Assembly: GCA_019359155.1 (NCBI GenBank)
Contig: JAHHHV010000004.1
Location: forward strand, 1 to 64,000
Length of the DNA: 64,000 nt
Reading direction: 5' to 3'
Source: Pegethrix bostrychoides GSE-TBD4-15B
GTDB lineage: Bacteria > Cyanobacteriota > Cyanobacteriia > Elainellales > Elainellaceae
Positions 25,756-35,288 of the stretch are shown piece after piece. Position 1 is the stretch's first letter, and each line of letters opens with the position of its first letter. The translations under genes were made by a program, and so were the position numbers. The notes under the pieces are model-generated. The model saw only the letters and a list, made by a program, of their open reading frames with translations, searched no databases and had not been told where the DNA came from.

Positions 25756-27846
25756 CTATTTTGCCGCCGTTAACACAAGCTGCTCAGCCTCATTCTGATT
25801 TATAGCAGTCGAAGTCTGATCAGTCTGCATGTAGCCAATTAACCGCTCACGTTCGATCTCAGTCATCACTTGCTCGCCGGCTTTGGCATTCATTGCCACC
25901 TGTTCAGGCGACTTTGCGCCCGGAATTGCTACAGGCTGCACCGGGTGAGAGATCGCAAACCGCAGGGCGGCTGTAATCAGATCCTCACCCGGTTGGATAG
26001 TTTGCTTCAGTCGTTCTACTTTTGCAAAATTAGCTGCGAGCTTGCTGCTGCTCGTTTCATCCAGGTACCATTCAGAGCGCACCGTATCCGTGAAAACGGT
26101 ATCGGGTGAATATTTGCCAGAGAGTAAGCCTTTGTGCAGTGGCCCGCGCACCAGTACAGCAATGTTATGTTCCTGGCAATAGGGGAAGAACTCGGCTTCG
26201 GGCTTGCGGTTGAGCAGCGAGTAGTCTACTTCGACAACCCGGCAGCTATTGTTGGCATTGAAGCCTTTCAGTACTTTGAGTTTATCGGTTGAGATCCCAA
26301 AGCTGCGAATATAGCCCTGCTGTTGCAGTAGCTCAAAGCCTTCTAAATAGACGCTGGGGTTTTCAATTTTGCCTTCGTGACAGAGCATCAAGTCAATGTA
26401 GTCAGTTTTGAGTCGGTAGAGCGAAGCATGGGTGCAAAGCCTCACCATATCTACGGTGGTCATGGGTACAGTCTGACCAGAGCGCCTGCCCCAGCGTCCG
26501 ATCTTGGTGGCAATGTGAACCTGATCACGAACGCCCTTGAGCGCTTTGCCTAAACGCTCTTCGGAAAGGCCCGCCGGAATACCATAGGATTCTGCGGTAT
26601 CAAATAAGTTGATGCCACTCTCTACAGCAGCTCGAAGGGTGTTTAGCGCAGTAGATTCCTCAACTTCACCCCACTGATTGCCAATATTCCAGGTGCCCAT
26701 GCCGATTGCAGAAAGATGGAGTCCAGTCGTGCCAAAAGGTCTGTAAAGCATTGTTTTGCGTAGGTAGAGTGGATGAAGCTGTTGCTCTTTGTCTGTTTCC
26801 AGCATCCGAGCGTGCTGTTGAGATAGGTAGCGGTTGAGCCGTTTTTCGAGGGCAACGAGCCGTTTTTCAAGCCACTTGCGGCCAGCGCTGTTCAGAAAGC
26901 TGAAGCGCTCGACGATAGGCTGGATCATTTCCTCGCGTCTGCGCCAGCCCAGCTTTTTCAGGCGTTTCTGGAAATATTTGTTTTCGACCAAATCCCATTT
27001 TTTCTGAAAGTGGATCAGGCTATCGCGCTCCCAATTGTCACTCCAGCGCACCATAAAGTAGGGCAGATCGGCCCATTGCAGTACGGGAGCGGGCGGATGG
27101 GTGAGGAAGGTGACAACGGAAGGCGGCTCTAGATAAACTGTGCCGCCTGCCTGCACGACCGTCATGCAGAAATCGAGGTATTCTTTGGTGCAGGAAAAGC
27201 CTTCGTCCAGTAGCCCAATTTGATCAAAGATTTCGGTGCGTACCAGCATGGCGTGAAATTCGACAAAGCCAATGGGCTGGCGTTTCAGATGTTCGCGCAC
27301 GTCTTCCACTTTGCGGTTTTGAAAATAGGTTTTTTCGTTAATCTGCCACTTGCCTGGAACGCCCGCCTCTGGGGCTACGGTCGGTTCACCCTGGATAAAC
27401 TTGGCGTAATCTTCGGCCTCCATATAGTCTCCCCCCGCACAGTGAATGATCGTATGTGCGGGGCGATATTGGCAGACCAAAGAGCCAACCACCGTTGCCC
27501 CTGTGTCCTCTGTGCAATCTACCAGGGCTTGCAGCCAGTTTGGTGCAAAAATAACGTCATTATCTACGAATACTACATACTTGCTATCAACCTGACTTAA
27601 GCCAAAGTTTCGGGCTTGATTGGGTGAAAGGAAGCGATCAGAGTGGAGTAACTGAAAGCCGTACTTTTCTGCTGCTGTCTGTAGATATACTCGCAGTTTT
27701 GCAGGCGAATTATTATCTACATATATCAGCTTAAATGAGCAAGATGTATTATCATAAAGGCTTTCGAGAGATTCTTGAGCGAACTGAAAGCGCTCACGCG
27801 GAACAACAACAATTGTTACATATGGCGTTACATCTAGAGATGACAT
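25756..27846 (-). CDS. Fusion of a GT2 glycosyltransferase and an aldo/keto reductase
   Basis: Residues 1-345 are a family 2 glycosyltransferase-like domain (FVDNDV as the DxD-type metal site near residue 95, and EFHAMLVRTEIF near 196). After a short linker, residues 366-696 are an aldo/keto reductase beginning with its own methionine (MLYRPFGTTGLHLSAIGMGT) and carrying the tetrad D416, Y421, K448 and H490. Separate homologues of each half lie in the same cluster (GT2 at 29194-30339, reductase at 31677-32648), so this looks like a local duplication and fusion. The frame is continuous through the junction. The reductase would need NAD(P)H and a keto-sugar substrate; this is inferred. Confidence 0.88.
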   Translation of the reverse strand: MSSLDVTPYVTIVVVPRERFQFAQESLESLYDNTSCSFKLIYVDNNSPAKLRVYLQTAAEKYGFQLLHSDRFLSPNQARNFGLSQVDSKYVVFVDNDVIFAPNWLQALVDCTEDTGATVVGSLVCQYRPAHTIIHCAGGDYMEAEDYAKFIQGEPTVAPEAGVPGKWQINEKTYFQNRKVEDVREHLKRQPIGFVEFHAMLVRTEIFDQIGLLDEGFSCTKEYLDFCMTVVQAGGTVYLEPPSVVTFLTHPPAPVLQWADLPYFMVRWSDNWERDSLIHFQKKWDLVENKYFQKRLKKLGWRRREEMIQPIVERFSFLNSAGRKWLEKRLVALEKRLNRYLSQQHARMLETDKEQQLHPLYLRKTMLYRPFGTTGLHLSAIGMGTWNIGNQWGEVEESTALNTLRAAVESGINLFDTAESYGIPAGLSEERLGKALKGVRDQVHIATKIGRWGRRSGQTVPMTTVDMVRLCTHASLYRLKTDYIDLMLCHEGKIENPSVYLEGFELLQQQGYIRSFGISTDKLKVLKGFNANNSCRVVEVDYSLLNRKPEAEFFPYCQEHNIAVLVRGPLHKGLLSGKYSPDTVFTDTVRSEWYLDETSSSKLAANFAKVERLKQTIQPGEDLITAALRFAISHPVQPVAIPGAKSPEQVAMNAKAGEQVMTEIERERLIGYMQTDQTSTAINQNEAEQLVLTAAK

Positions 27847-27932
27847 AAGCAGTCTCCTTAGCGTCGATGAATTTGAATTGGGTAGGCGGATAAAGCATGA
27901 TTACGGCAAAAGTTCAGCGGCTAGCTCTCGCT

Positions 27933-29138
27933 CTATCGGGGCATCATCATCGGTTGAGCAACATTGAGAGCCTGATGATAAACGCGCTCCCAGTTTTGCT
28001 GTTCCATGGCTGGGGCAAGCTGAGTCAACACCTTCTCTCTGGCGGCAATGCCGAATTGCTGGCGCAGGTTGGGCTGGGTCATGAGCTGGCGCAGAGCGAC
28101 CGCGAGTTCTTCGCTAGAGAACGGGTTGATTGCTAAACCATTCACGTTATCTTCTAGAATTTCACCAATGGCATCTACGTGAGTGCCAACAATTGCTTTG
28201 GCAGCCAACATTGCTTCGAGTAGAGCATTGGGGCAGCCGTCATGAATTGACGGAATTGTGAAAATGTCCATCTGGGGTAAATAGGCTAAAGCCTCGGCTC
28301 GGCTGATTTTGCCTGTAATCAACACCCGGTCAGCCACACCGCTGTCTCGCAGCTCTTGCTCCCAGTAGTCGCTTTCTTTGCCGACAAAATCGCCTACAAA
28401 CAGCAGGGTGAAATCTAGGTCGCGTAGGGTGCGGCAGGCATCCAACAGATACTCTACGCCTTTTTTGTCGCGGAAGCTGCCGACTGAGCCAATTACAGTA
28501 CCCTGAAGCTGATCAGATAGAGCCGGTTGGGGTAGGTGGTCAAACTCGATGGGCGTGATTGAATTCCAGAACGCAGAAGATCGGGCCGCAATTGAGGGCG
28601 CTAAAACTCTGGCGCGCTTCATTAGATCACGGCTGACAAAGGTTGTCCAGGCAGAATTCTCTAGCGTCCAGGTGATTTGGCCATGCTGGGAGGGGCTAAA
28701 AATATGCTTGTGCAGATCTGCGCCGCGAATGCTGTTAATCACCGGCACGTTACTCTCTTTGGCGAGCAGTGTCGTGAGGTAGCCCATTTCGTTGATGAAA
28801 AAAGCGTGAAACAGATCAAACTCATAGCGGCGGTGCAGGATACTGAGCTGATCATAAATATCGCTGAGGTAGTCTTGCTCTTTGGCAGCGGTGGAGCGAA
28901 TAGCAGCCTGAATCCGATGGACGGCAACTCCATCACGTTCGGAACTCTGACAGCTGGCGCGGCGATATTCACCCGATGCGGCTAGCTCACGCTCGTTGCG
29001 GAAGATGGCGCGAAAGACTGCCACATGCACCTCATAGCCAATTGCTACCAGCATTTGAGCAATCCGATAGACTGATTCACCGACTCCGCCGACATCTGGC
29101 GGAAATTCTAGAGTCGTGATGCAGATTTTCTGTTTCAT
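27933..29138 (-). CDS. Glycosyltransferase family 4 protein
   Basis: A GT-B fold glycosyltransferase of 401 residues. The N-terminal domain starts TTLEFPPDVGGVGESVYRIA, the acceptor side typical of GT4. The C-terminal donor domain contains GSVGSFRDKKGVEYLLDACR and the nucleotide-sugar motif PSIHDGCPNALLEAMLAAKA followed by the second glutamate in GEIL. Retaining transfer from a nucleotide sugar to a growing glycan at the cytoplasmic membrane is expected for the family; donor and acceptor are unknown. Confidence 0.88.
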   Translation of the reverse strand: MKQKICITTLEFPPDVGGVGESVYRIAQMLVAIGYEVHVAVFRAIFRNERELAASGEYRRASCQSSERDGVAVHRIQAAIRSTAAKEQDYLSDIYDQLSILHRRYEFDLFHAFFINEMGYLTTLLAKESNVPVINSIRGADLHKHIFSPSQHGQITWTLENSAWTTFVSRDLMKRARVLAPSIAARSSAFWNSITPIEFDHLPQPALSDQLQGTVIGSVGSFRDKKGVEYLLDACRTLRDLDFTLLFVGDFVGKESDYWEQELRDSGVADRVLITGKISRAEALAYLPQMDIFTIPSIHDGCPNALLEAMLAAKAIVGTHVDAIGEILEDNVNGLAINPFSSEELAVALRQLMTQPNLRQQFGIAAREKVLTQLAPAMEQQNWERVYHQALNVAQPMMMPR

Positions 29139-29193
29139 GATGTTTTACCGCAATATTCAAAATAGCCTAAAGGTACTCTCAAGCGTTTCAACT

Positions 29194-30339
29194 TCATCGA
29201 CTACCCGGTTCAGACAGACTGCTCATTGTCCATACCTGATCGGGCTGTATAGATCGCTGCTGCCGATCAATCTGCTGCTGCCGATCAGGCTGCTGCTGAT
29301 AGTGACGGTAGACAGCCTGATTAATCAGGCGTTCTAGCGGGATCAGCCGGTTTTCTAGCCAGATGCTGCCCTTGCCAAAGGTGAGACGGCGCACCAGCGG
29401 TTTAATTAACAGCTCATGCCGCCGCGCCCCCACTTTTTTGTAGCGCGTTTTGAAATAATTGTCTTCAGTCAGGTTCCACTTGTCCCGCAGGTGATGCAGG
29501 CTCGCCAGATCCCAGGCATCATTCCAGCGCAGCATGAAATAGTATAGATCTGACCATTTGAACTCAGGAAGCTGTGCCTTACCAAACCAGTTGGCTAGCC
29601 CCTGCTGATTCGTTTCAATGCCAATAGTGTCAGTGGTCACGATAGCCTCACGTTCGCTGTAAATGCTGCCACCTGCTTGCGTCACCACAAAGCAGAAGTC
29701 GATATGCTCACGAGTTGCCAGCATTCCTTCATCTAGCAATCCAGTTTCTTCAAAGATTTCGGTTCGCACCAACATGCAGTGAAATTCTACATAGTCGGTC
29801 TTTTTGCGAGTCAGCTTATCAGCTGCTTCGGCCACGGCTTTACCCGTCAACGCTGCGCTCTGGTAAATATAGCGGCGCGTCTGCCCATCTTTGACTTCGG
29901 TTGTAATGTAGGATTTGCCGCCCGCATTGTGAATCACCTGATGCAGAGGATTACCAATACAGGTCAGGGGGCCGACCACGGCTGCGCCCGTTTCCTCGGC
30001 ACATTGTACCAGCTTCGTCAACCAGCCTGCTTTCACCAACACGTCATTCTCGATGAACACAATATACTTATATTTATCTTCCGCCTCATTCAAGATGTAG
30101 CGAAGCCCAACATTCTTAGCCTGAGTTGGCGAGATATAGCGGTCGGTTCGCAGCAGCTTAAATTGCTTTTGCTGCGACTGTGCTTCGATATAGCGCCGAA
30201 TCAGTTCTGGGGAGAACACGTCAACGTAAATCAAATCAAAGGGATAATCTGTATCCTGATAGATACTCTCCAGTGAAGCTTGGGTTGAGCTAAATCGTTC
30301 CCTTGGGCCAACAATTAAGGCAACTTTAGGTTTTAGCAT
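29194..30339 (-). CDS. GT2-like glycosyltransferase
   Basis: A 381-residue protein close to the first half of the fusion protein at 25756-27846: same start (ALIVGPRERFSSTQASLESI versus IVVVPRERFQFAQESLESL), the metal-site stretch FIENDV near residue 95 and VEFHCMLVRTEIFEETGLLDEG near residue 195. It ends in a glutamine- and arginine-rich tail (about 350-381). It is 40 bases from the upstream GT28-like gene in the same operon. The donor sugar is unknown. Confidence 0.85.
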   Translation of the reverse strand: MLKPKVALIVGPRERFSSTQASLESIYQDTDYPFDLIYVDVFSPELIRRYIEAQSQQKQFKLLRTDRYISPTQAKNVGLRYILNEAEDKYKYIVFIENDVLVKAGWLTKLVQCAEETGAAVVGPLTCIGNPLHQVIHNAGGKSYITTEVKDGQTRRYIYQSAALTGKAVAEAADKLTRKKTDYVEFHCMLVRTEIFEETGLLDEGMLATREHIDFCFVVTQAGGSIYSEREAIVTTDTIGIETNQQGLANWFGKAQLPEFKWSDLYYFMLRWNDAWDLASLHHLRDKWNLTEDNYFKTRYKKVGARRHELLIKPLVRRLTFGKGSIWLENRLIPLERLINQAVYRHYQQQPDRQQQIDRQQRSIQPDQVWTMSSLSEPGSR

Positions 30340-30378
30340 TGTGAATTGCTCCTGATTTACTTCTAAGTCAATGCGTTA

Positions 30379-31563
30379 CTATGCTACGGCTGCGGTTTGA
30401 TACAAGAGCTTCTGAAGCTGGATCATGGACTGAGTTGCACCCTGTAAATTAAAGCCATGGGCAACGAGCGGCTGTTGCAGTGCTGCCATGATGATTTGAG
30501 TGAGTCGATTGGGTTGCAGATCGTCGCGGTATAGCACTTGCAGCACGCCCTTTTCAGCTAGTTTTTCGGCACGAATTGTTTGCTCTCCGGTCTGCTCTTC
30601 TGACGCCTCTGGAAAAATCAACGACCGCACGCCGGTTCTGAGAATATTCATCGTGGTGTTATAGCCACCCAAACTAATCGATAGATCAGCACGTTCCATA
30701 TACTCTAGCAAGTGAGATGTGTAGCGACGAATCACGACGCGGCTGCTAGCCTCGGCTTGTAGGGTCGCAAACTGATTCTCGGGCATGAACGGGCCGGTAA
30801 ACACCTGAATTTGGTGAGGAGTCTCTAGAATTCTGCTGGCCTTCACCACTGCATCAATTAACTCATATCCAAACCTGCCGCCGCCAGCGCTAACTACAAC
30901 CATCGGCGTATGCTGGTTCAGCGCCATCTCATCCTCAGCGCTGATCGGCGTGGATTCTAGCAGAGATTGAGCTACATATCCCGTGTAAGCGACCTGACAC
31001 TTGAGCTGATTGACTTTAGGAAACTGCTCTTCTAATCTCACTAGCTTTGGATCGCCATGCACCAAGACTAGATCAAAATATTGATTGACTAGATCACAAA
31101 CTTTGTCATATCGCTTTGCCCAAGCTTCAGCCGTCATGGTTTGCGTCATGATCAGGTCTCTCAAGCTGCAAACCACTTTGGGCGGTTGAGGTGAAGCTTT
31201 TACCCAGTCGAGCAGGGGAATGAGTTCAAACTTGAGCTTGTGTTTACTGAACGGAAAGCATTCGATGATTAAACAATCGGGCTGAAACCTCTCAAAAATT
31301 TCGATTAGCTGAGTTTTACGGGCTGCTTTGACAGCCTCAAGAGTTTGCAAGCCATCCACCGCCTTCAGCTCGCCTGCTTCCTCTACAATCGGCGGCAGAT
31401 GCACTACCTCAGCCTCAGTTGGAAACTCAAAGCTGGCAATTGGCTCTCCGCCGTTCACAAAGCAAACCTGAAATTCATGCACCAAGCTGCGAATAATCTC
31501 GGTGCTTCTCACCAAATGCCCCATGCCTGCTAAATATTGGCAATAGAACATAATCTTTTTCAT
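30379..31563 (-). CDS. MurG/GT28-like glycosyltransferase, paralogue C
   Basis: A GT-B fold protein of 394 residues starting MKKIMFYCQYLAGMGHLVRS, with the glycine-rich acceptor loop of MurG-like enzymes. The C-terminal part has VVVSAGGGRFGYELI and the donor-site region ADLSISLGGYNTTMNILRTG followed by E..EEQ..R. The ATG at 31563 follows an AGGAGG ribosome site nine bases upstream; a longer frame begins at 31623 but lacks such a site. It is one of three homologues in this cluster (others at 32695-33855 and 33887-35101). Confidence 0.87.
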   Translation of the reverse strand: MKKIMFYCQYLAGMGHLVRSTEIIRSLVHEFQVCFVNGGEPIASFEFPTEAEVVHLPPIVEEAGELKAVDGLQTLEAVKAARKTQLIEIFERFQPDCLIIECFPFSKHKLKFELIPLLDWVKASPQPPKVVCSLRDLIMTQTMTAEAWAKRYDKVCDLVNQYFDLVLVHGDPKLVRLEEQFPKVNQLKCQVAYTGYVAQSLLESTPISAEDEMALNQHTPMVVVSAGGGRFGYELIDAVVKASRILETPHQIQVFTGPFMPENQFATLQAEASSRVVIRRYTSHLLEYMERADLSISLGGYNTTMNILRTGVRSLIFPEASEEQTGEQTIRAEKLAEKGVLQVLYRDDLQPNRLTQIIMAALQQPLVAHGFNLQGATQSMIQLQKLLYQTAAVA

Positions 31564-31651
31564 CTCGCTTGCCCTCCTGGGATGAGTTGGATGGACTTCA
31601 CCTCGCATGTCTGAGCTTCTCAATTTGGATTAAGGCAGGGATGAAGCTTTG

Positions 31652-31667
31652 ATGAGAAGGCTTTCAT
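31652..31667. promoter_or_regulatory. ATGARA-N4-TYTCAT dyad upstream of a glycosyltransferase gene
   Basis: ATGAGAAGGCTTTCAT lies 89 bases upstream of the glycosyltransferase start at 31563, between it and the reductase stop. It fits the dyad repeated at 36876, 36907 and 39288, suggesting an internal promoter or operator within the cluster. Confidence 0.5.
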
Positions 31668-31676
31668 CCTCTGGGT

Positions 31677-32648
31677 TCACCGAACCGCAGCCGCCTCTGT
31701 ACTGCGAACCTTGTCAGACTGCGCTAGCTCGGCAACGAGCTGTAGCTGTTGCTCAGCAGTGAGGAGTTGACTACCGGCAGCGGCGTTTAGCGTAGCTTGC
31801 TGAGGCGATTTCGCGCCTGGAATGGCAACAGGCTGGACGGGATGAGAGATCACATATTGCAAGGCAGTCGCCGCCAGATCTCGATCGCTGGGCGCAACGG
31901 CTTTTAGCGCTTCGACCATGGCGAGTTGCTGCTGAAGCTTCTGTTGGCGGTTGTCTTTTTCATGCCAGCGCGCCCGAATGCTGTCTGTGAACACCGTATC
32001 AGCCGCATATTTGCCCGACAGCAAGCCTTTACCCAGCGGGCCGCGCACCAATACGGCGATACCATGTTCCTGACAGTAGGGCAAAATCTTCGATTCGGGT
32101 TTGCGATTCAGCAGCGAATAGTCCAGTTCGAGGACGCGGCAAGTCTGGTTGGCGTTAAACCGCTTCAGCACATCGTATTCGTTGGTCGAGATCCCGTAGG
32201 CACGGATTAGCCCCTGCTGCTGAAGCGCCTCAAAGCCCTCTAGATAAACGCTTGGGTCTTCGATTTCTCCCTCATGGCAGAGCATCACATCGACCCAGTC
32301 GGTTCGCAGGCGATAGAGCGACGCCTGAACGCAAAGGCGAACGTTATCCACCGAATCGAGCGGAATCGGGCTACCGTTGCGTCTCCCCCAGCTGCCAATT
32401 TTTGAGACGATGTATACCTGATCGCGCACTCCAATCAGCGCTTTACCCAACCGCTCTTCTGATAGTCCCATTGGGATACCATATCCCTCAGCAGTATCAA
32501 ATAAATTCACGCCGTGATCAAATGCAGCTCGTACCGTGCTAAACGCCGTCACGTCATCAATATCACCCCATTGGTTGCCAATATTCCAGGTGCCCATGCC
32601 AATTGCTGAAACCTGCCAGTCTAGCTGGCCAAATTGCCGATAAAGCAT
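31677..32648 (-). CDS. Aldo/keto reductase
   Basis: A stand-alone 323-residue aldo/keto reductase with the TIM-barrel tetrad D51 (NLFDTAEGYG), Y56, K83 (VSKIG) and H125 (MLCHEG). It is strongly similar to the second half of the fusion protein at 25756-27846. In a glycan cluster it may reduce a keto-sugar nucleotide, but no dehydratase making such a substrate is seen here, so the substrate may come from elsewhere or be different. It is placed between two GT28-like genes in the same direction. Confidence 0.88.
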   Translation of the reverse strand: MLYRQFGQLDWQVSAIGMGTWNIGNQWGDIDDVTAFSTVRAAFDHGVNLFDTAEGYGIPMGLSEERLGKALIGVRDQVYIVSKIGSWGRRNGSPIPLDSVDNVRLCVQASLYRLRTDWVDVMLCHEGEIEDPSVYLEGFEALQQQGLIRAYGISTNEYDVLKRFNANQTCRVLELDYSLLNRKPESKILPYCQEHGIAVLVRGPLGKGLLSGKYAADTVFTDSIRARWHEKDNRQQKLQQQLAMVEALKAVAPSDRDLAATALQYVISHPVQPVAIPGAKSPQQATLNAAAGSQLLTAEQQLQLVAELAQSDKVRSTEAAAVR

Positions 32649-32694
32649 TGATTTTCCCTCAGATAACTTTACATTGCCTTAAGCTGAATCTGCC

Positions 32695-33855
32695 TTAAGC
32701 TGCAACAGTCTGGCGTTGCACAATTGCCTTGACTAACTGCGCAGTTTTGATAACACCCTGCATATCAAACGTGACAGGCGATGGCGTTTGTTGCAGGCAG
32801 GCAATCACCTTTTGGGCAAAGCGGTCTGGCTGCAATTCTTCCTGGCGGATGACGTTGACAATACCCAGTTCCTCCAGCCGTTCTGAGCGCATCCGCTGCT
32901 CCTGATCATCGTTGCCCATAAAAGGCAGCAGCATTGATCGAACGCCCGTTGTCAGCACGTTCATAGTTGTGTTGTAGCCCGCCATGCTGATTGATAGATC
33001 GGCCTGCCGCATATACTGCAATAAATGGGGCGTGAAACGTTCTACAATCAGGTTACGCCGCTGGTTGGCAATCTGGCAAAGCCGTTCATGTAGAGCATCT
33101 GGCGCGAATGGGCCGGTAAACATGCAGATTTGGTGCTGAATTTGATCTTCCAGCAGAGCGCTGGTTTCAGCCACGCAGTCTAGCAGTTCGTGGCCAAAGC
33201 GACCGCCGCCAACGCTCGTCAAAATTAAGGGCCGGGAAGGCGGCTGGAGTCCAGGCTGGTCAGACTCTTGCTGCGCCACATAGCCCGTGTAGTGAACCTG
33301 GCAATTTAGATCCGAGACGCGCGAGAAGCTGGTTTCTAGCGGCATGAATTTGGGGTCGCCGTGGATCAGCAGCAGATCAAAATACTGGTTCATCAGCCGA
33401 CAAATTTTCTCCTCGTGCTTCACCCGATCTTGCTTAGTGACCACGATGTCGCGCAGGCTGCACACCACCTTTGTGTTGGCGGCTTTGGCGCATTCCATCA
33501 GCGGGATTAGCTCCGTCGAGAAGCGTCTGCGCCCAAATGGAAACAGCTCGACCATTAAAACCGTGGGCTGAATCTGCGCAAATAAATTCAGCAGCAAATC
33601 GCGGCGGTGTTCCAATACTTGCTCCACGTCTTGGAAGCCATCCGGAATTTGCAGTTCTCTAAACTCGCTGTCGGTCTTGATTGCCGGAATGTTAATCATC
33701 TGCACGCCTGGAGGCAGTTCAAATCCTTCGACCACCTCGCCGCCGTTGATAAAAAAGATTTCAAAATCGTTCAGCAAGCCGCGCACAATCTCCATGCTGC
33801 GGACTAAATGGCCAATACCCAAGATATGCTGACAGTAAAACATTAAGCGTTGCAT
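32695..33855 (-). CDS. MurG/GT28-like glycosyltransferase, paralogue B
   Basis: A 386-residue homologue of the proteins at 30379 and 33887. It begins MQRLMFYCQHILGIGHLVRS and has ILTSVGGGRFGHELLD and ADLSISMAGYNTTMNVLTTG in the donor half. The close similarity to paralogue C (about the same length, same motifs) indicates a duplication within the cluster with the reductase gene now between the copies. It probably adds a sugar from a UDP donor; the specificity is unknown. Confidence 0.87.
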   Translation of the reverse strand: MQRLMFYCQHILGIGHLVRSMEIVRGLLNDFEIFFINGGEVVEGFELPPGVQMINIPAIKTDSEFRELQIPDGFQDVEQVLEHRRDLLLNLFAQIQPTVLMVELFPFGRRRFSTELIPLMECAKAANTKVVCSLRDIVVTKQDRVKHEEKICRLMNQYFDLLLIHGDPKFMPLETSFSRVSDLNCQVHYTGYVAQQESDQPGLQPPSRPLILTSVGGGRFGHELLDCVAETSALLEDQIQHQICMFTGPFAPDALHERLCQIANQRRNLIVERFTPHLLQYMRQADLSISMAGYNTTMNVLTTGVRSMLLPFMGNDDQEQRMRSERLEELGIVNVIRQEELQPDRFAQKVIACLQQTPSPVTFDMQGVIKTAQLVKAIVQRQTVAA

Positions 33856-33886
33856 CGGAAAATCCTCAACTTGATTGCTTATATGA

Positions 33887-35101
33887 CTAACACCCGCTTG
33901 CCGCCAAAAGTGGTGTATCTACAGAGGAGGCATTCTGGTAGACGAGACGAGAGATATACTCAGCGATTCGGGGCAGGGCGTTCATATCAAGGCGCGGTGG
34001 GGCGATTATATCCACTGCGTCTAGCTCGGCCTGAAGCTGCTGCATCAAATGCACTGGGGTAAGTTGATCTGGGTGAATAGCGCGAAACAAGTTCATTGCC
34101 GCCATCCGCTCAGCCCGAATCCACTGTTCTTCCACCGGCTGAACTCGGGGCACAATCACCGCCCGCTTTTGCAAAGACAGGATTTCGCCCACGGTGTTGT
34201 AGCCGCCCATCGACACCACCACATCGGCTGCATCCATAAAGCCAACCAGATCGTCAGTGAACTCTAGCATTTCAACCTGGGGCAGCCGCTCAACGCGCTG
34301 CTGGATCTGGGTGCGCTGCTGGGCTGGCATCTCTGGCCCAGAGATAATCACGCTGCGGTGGGTGACATCGCGGCTCTCCAGCCCCGTCAGGTAGGCATCG
34401 ACCAGTCGGTATCCGTCCGCACCGCCTCCGGGCGTCACTAGCACCAGCTTGTCTTGGGGCTGTAGCCCCAGCTCTTGCCGCAGCGCCAGCCGTGATTTAA
34501 TTCCTGGCTCGCGGCGAATATAGCCGCAAAAGCGCGTCTTCTGGGCAATCTCAGCCGGAAACTGGTATTCGCGGCGCACATCAAAGATTTCGGGAGTGCC
34601 AACGACCCAAACCTGATCGTACCAGTCGGCAATAATGTTGTAGTAGCCGTGCCGCTGCCACTGCGCGATCGTCGCTTCCGGGCAATCGAGAATATCGCGC
34701 AGCAGCAGCACCAGCTTGGTTTCAGGCTGCTCTGCCTTCAGGTAAGCTAAGGTTGCATGCAGCTCTTGCTGTAACCCATCCGGCTTTTTGTCGACCAAGA
34801 CCAAGTCAGGCTTAAAGTTTTTCACGGTCAGGTAAATTAGATCAGAACGAAGCTGTACAGCTTCGTTCTGATCGGTATCTAGGTATTTGGTCGAAACCAC
34901 ACCTGCATCATCACGCTCTAAGCAAGGTAATTTGATATAGTCCAGCCCTTTAGGCAGGCGTAGGCTGTGCAATACAGGTGAACCCGAAACGACTAGAATC
35001 GACGCCTCTGGATATACTTTGATGACATACTGGCAGATTGCCAACATCCGGCGAATGTTCCCTAACCCAAACGCATCATGAGAATAGACAATTAGCCTCA
35101 T
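33887..35101 (-). CDS. MurG/GT28-like glycosyltransferase, paralogue A
   Basis: A 404-residue GT-B protein starting MRLIVYSHDAFGLGNIRRML, with LVTPGGGADGYRLVDAYLTG and ADVVVSMGGYNTVGEILSLQ in the donor half, followed by VPRVQPVEEQWIRAERM. It is the most diverged of the three homologues. A much longer frame exists upstream to 35416, but it overlaps the ugd gene and lacks the family sequence; the ATG at 35101 has an AAGGA site eight bases before it. The gene contains a perfect 34-bp palindrome at 34840-34873. Confidence 0.87.
   Translation of the reverse strand: MRLIVYSHDAFGLGNIRRMLAICQYVIKVYPEASILVVSGSPVLHSLRLPKGLDYIKLPCLERDDAGVVSTKYLDTDQNEAVQLRSDLIYLTVKNFKPDLVLVDKKPDGLQQELHATLAYLKAEQPETKLVLLLRDILDCPEATIAQWQRHGYYNIIADWYDQVWVVGTPEIFDVRREYQFPAEIAQKTRFCGYIRREPGIKSRLALRQELGLQPQDKLVLVTPGGGADGYRLVDAYLTGLESRDVTHRSVIISGPEMPAQQRTQIQQRVERLPQVEMLEFTDDLVGFMDAADVVVSMGGYNTVGEILSLQKRAVIVPRVQPVEEQWIRAERMAAMNLFRAIHPDQLTPVHLMQQLQAELDAVDIIAPPRLDMNALPRIAEYISRLVYQNASSVDTPLLAASGC
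34840..34873. repeat. Perfect 34-bp palindrome inside a glycosyltransferase gene
   Basis: The half GATCAGAACGAAGCTGT is followed directly by its exact reverse complement, with no spacer. It lies inside the coding frame of paralogue A and encodes DQNEAVQLRSDL. It could form a cruciform or an mRNA hairpin. It has no T run and is unlikely to be a terminator. Confidence 0.9.
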
Positions 35102-35288
35102 TTTTGAATCCTTCTGAGGCAGATGGGATGTTGGCGACTGCGAATCTGAAAATGAATGGGCTAATGAAATACCTGGGCGAGAGTATGAAGCAATCGGAAA
35201 TTTCATCTGTTTCGCCTTTTGGTGAAGGAGTTGCGGAGTCAGCATCAGAAGTGAATCAAGCCGCCAAAGGATGAGCCTGAAGCTCACG

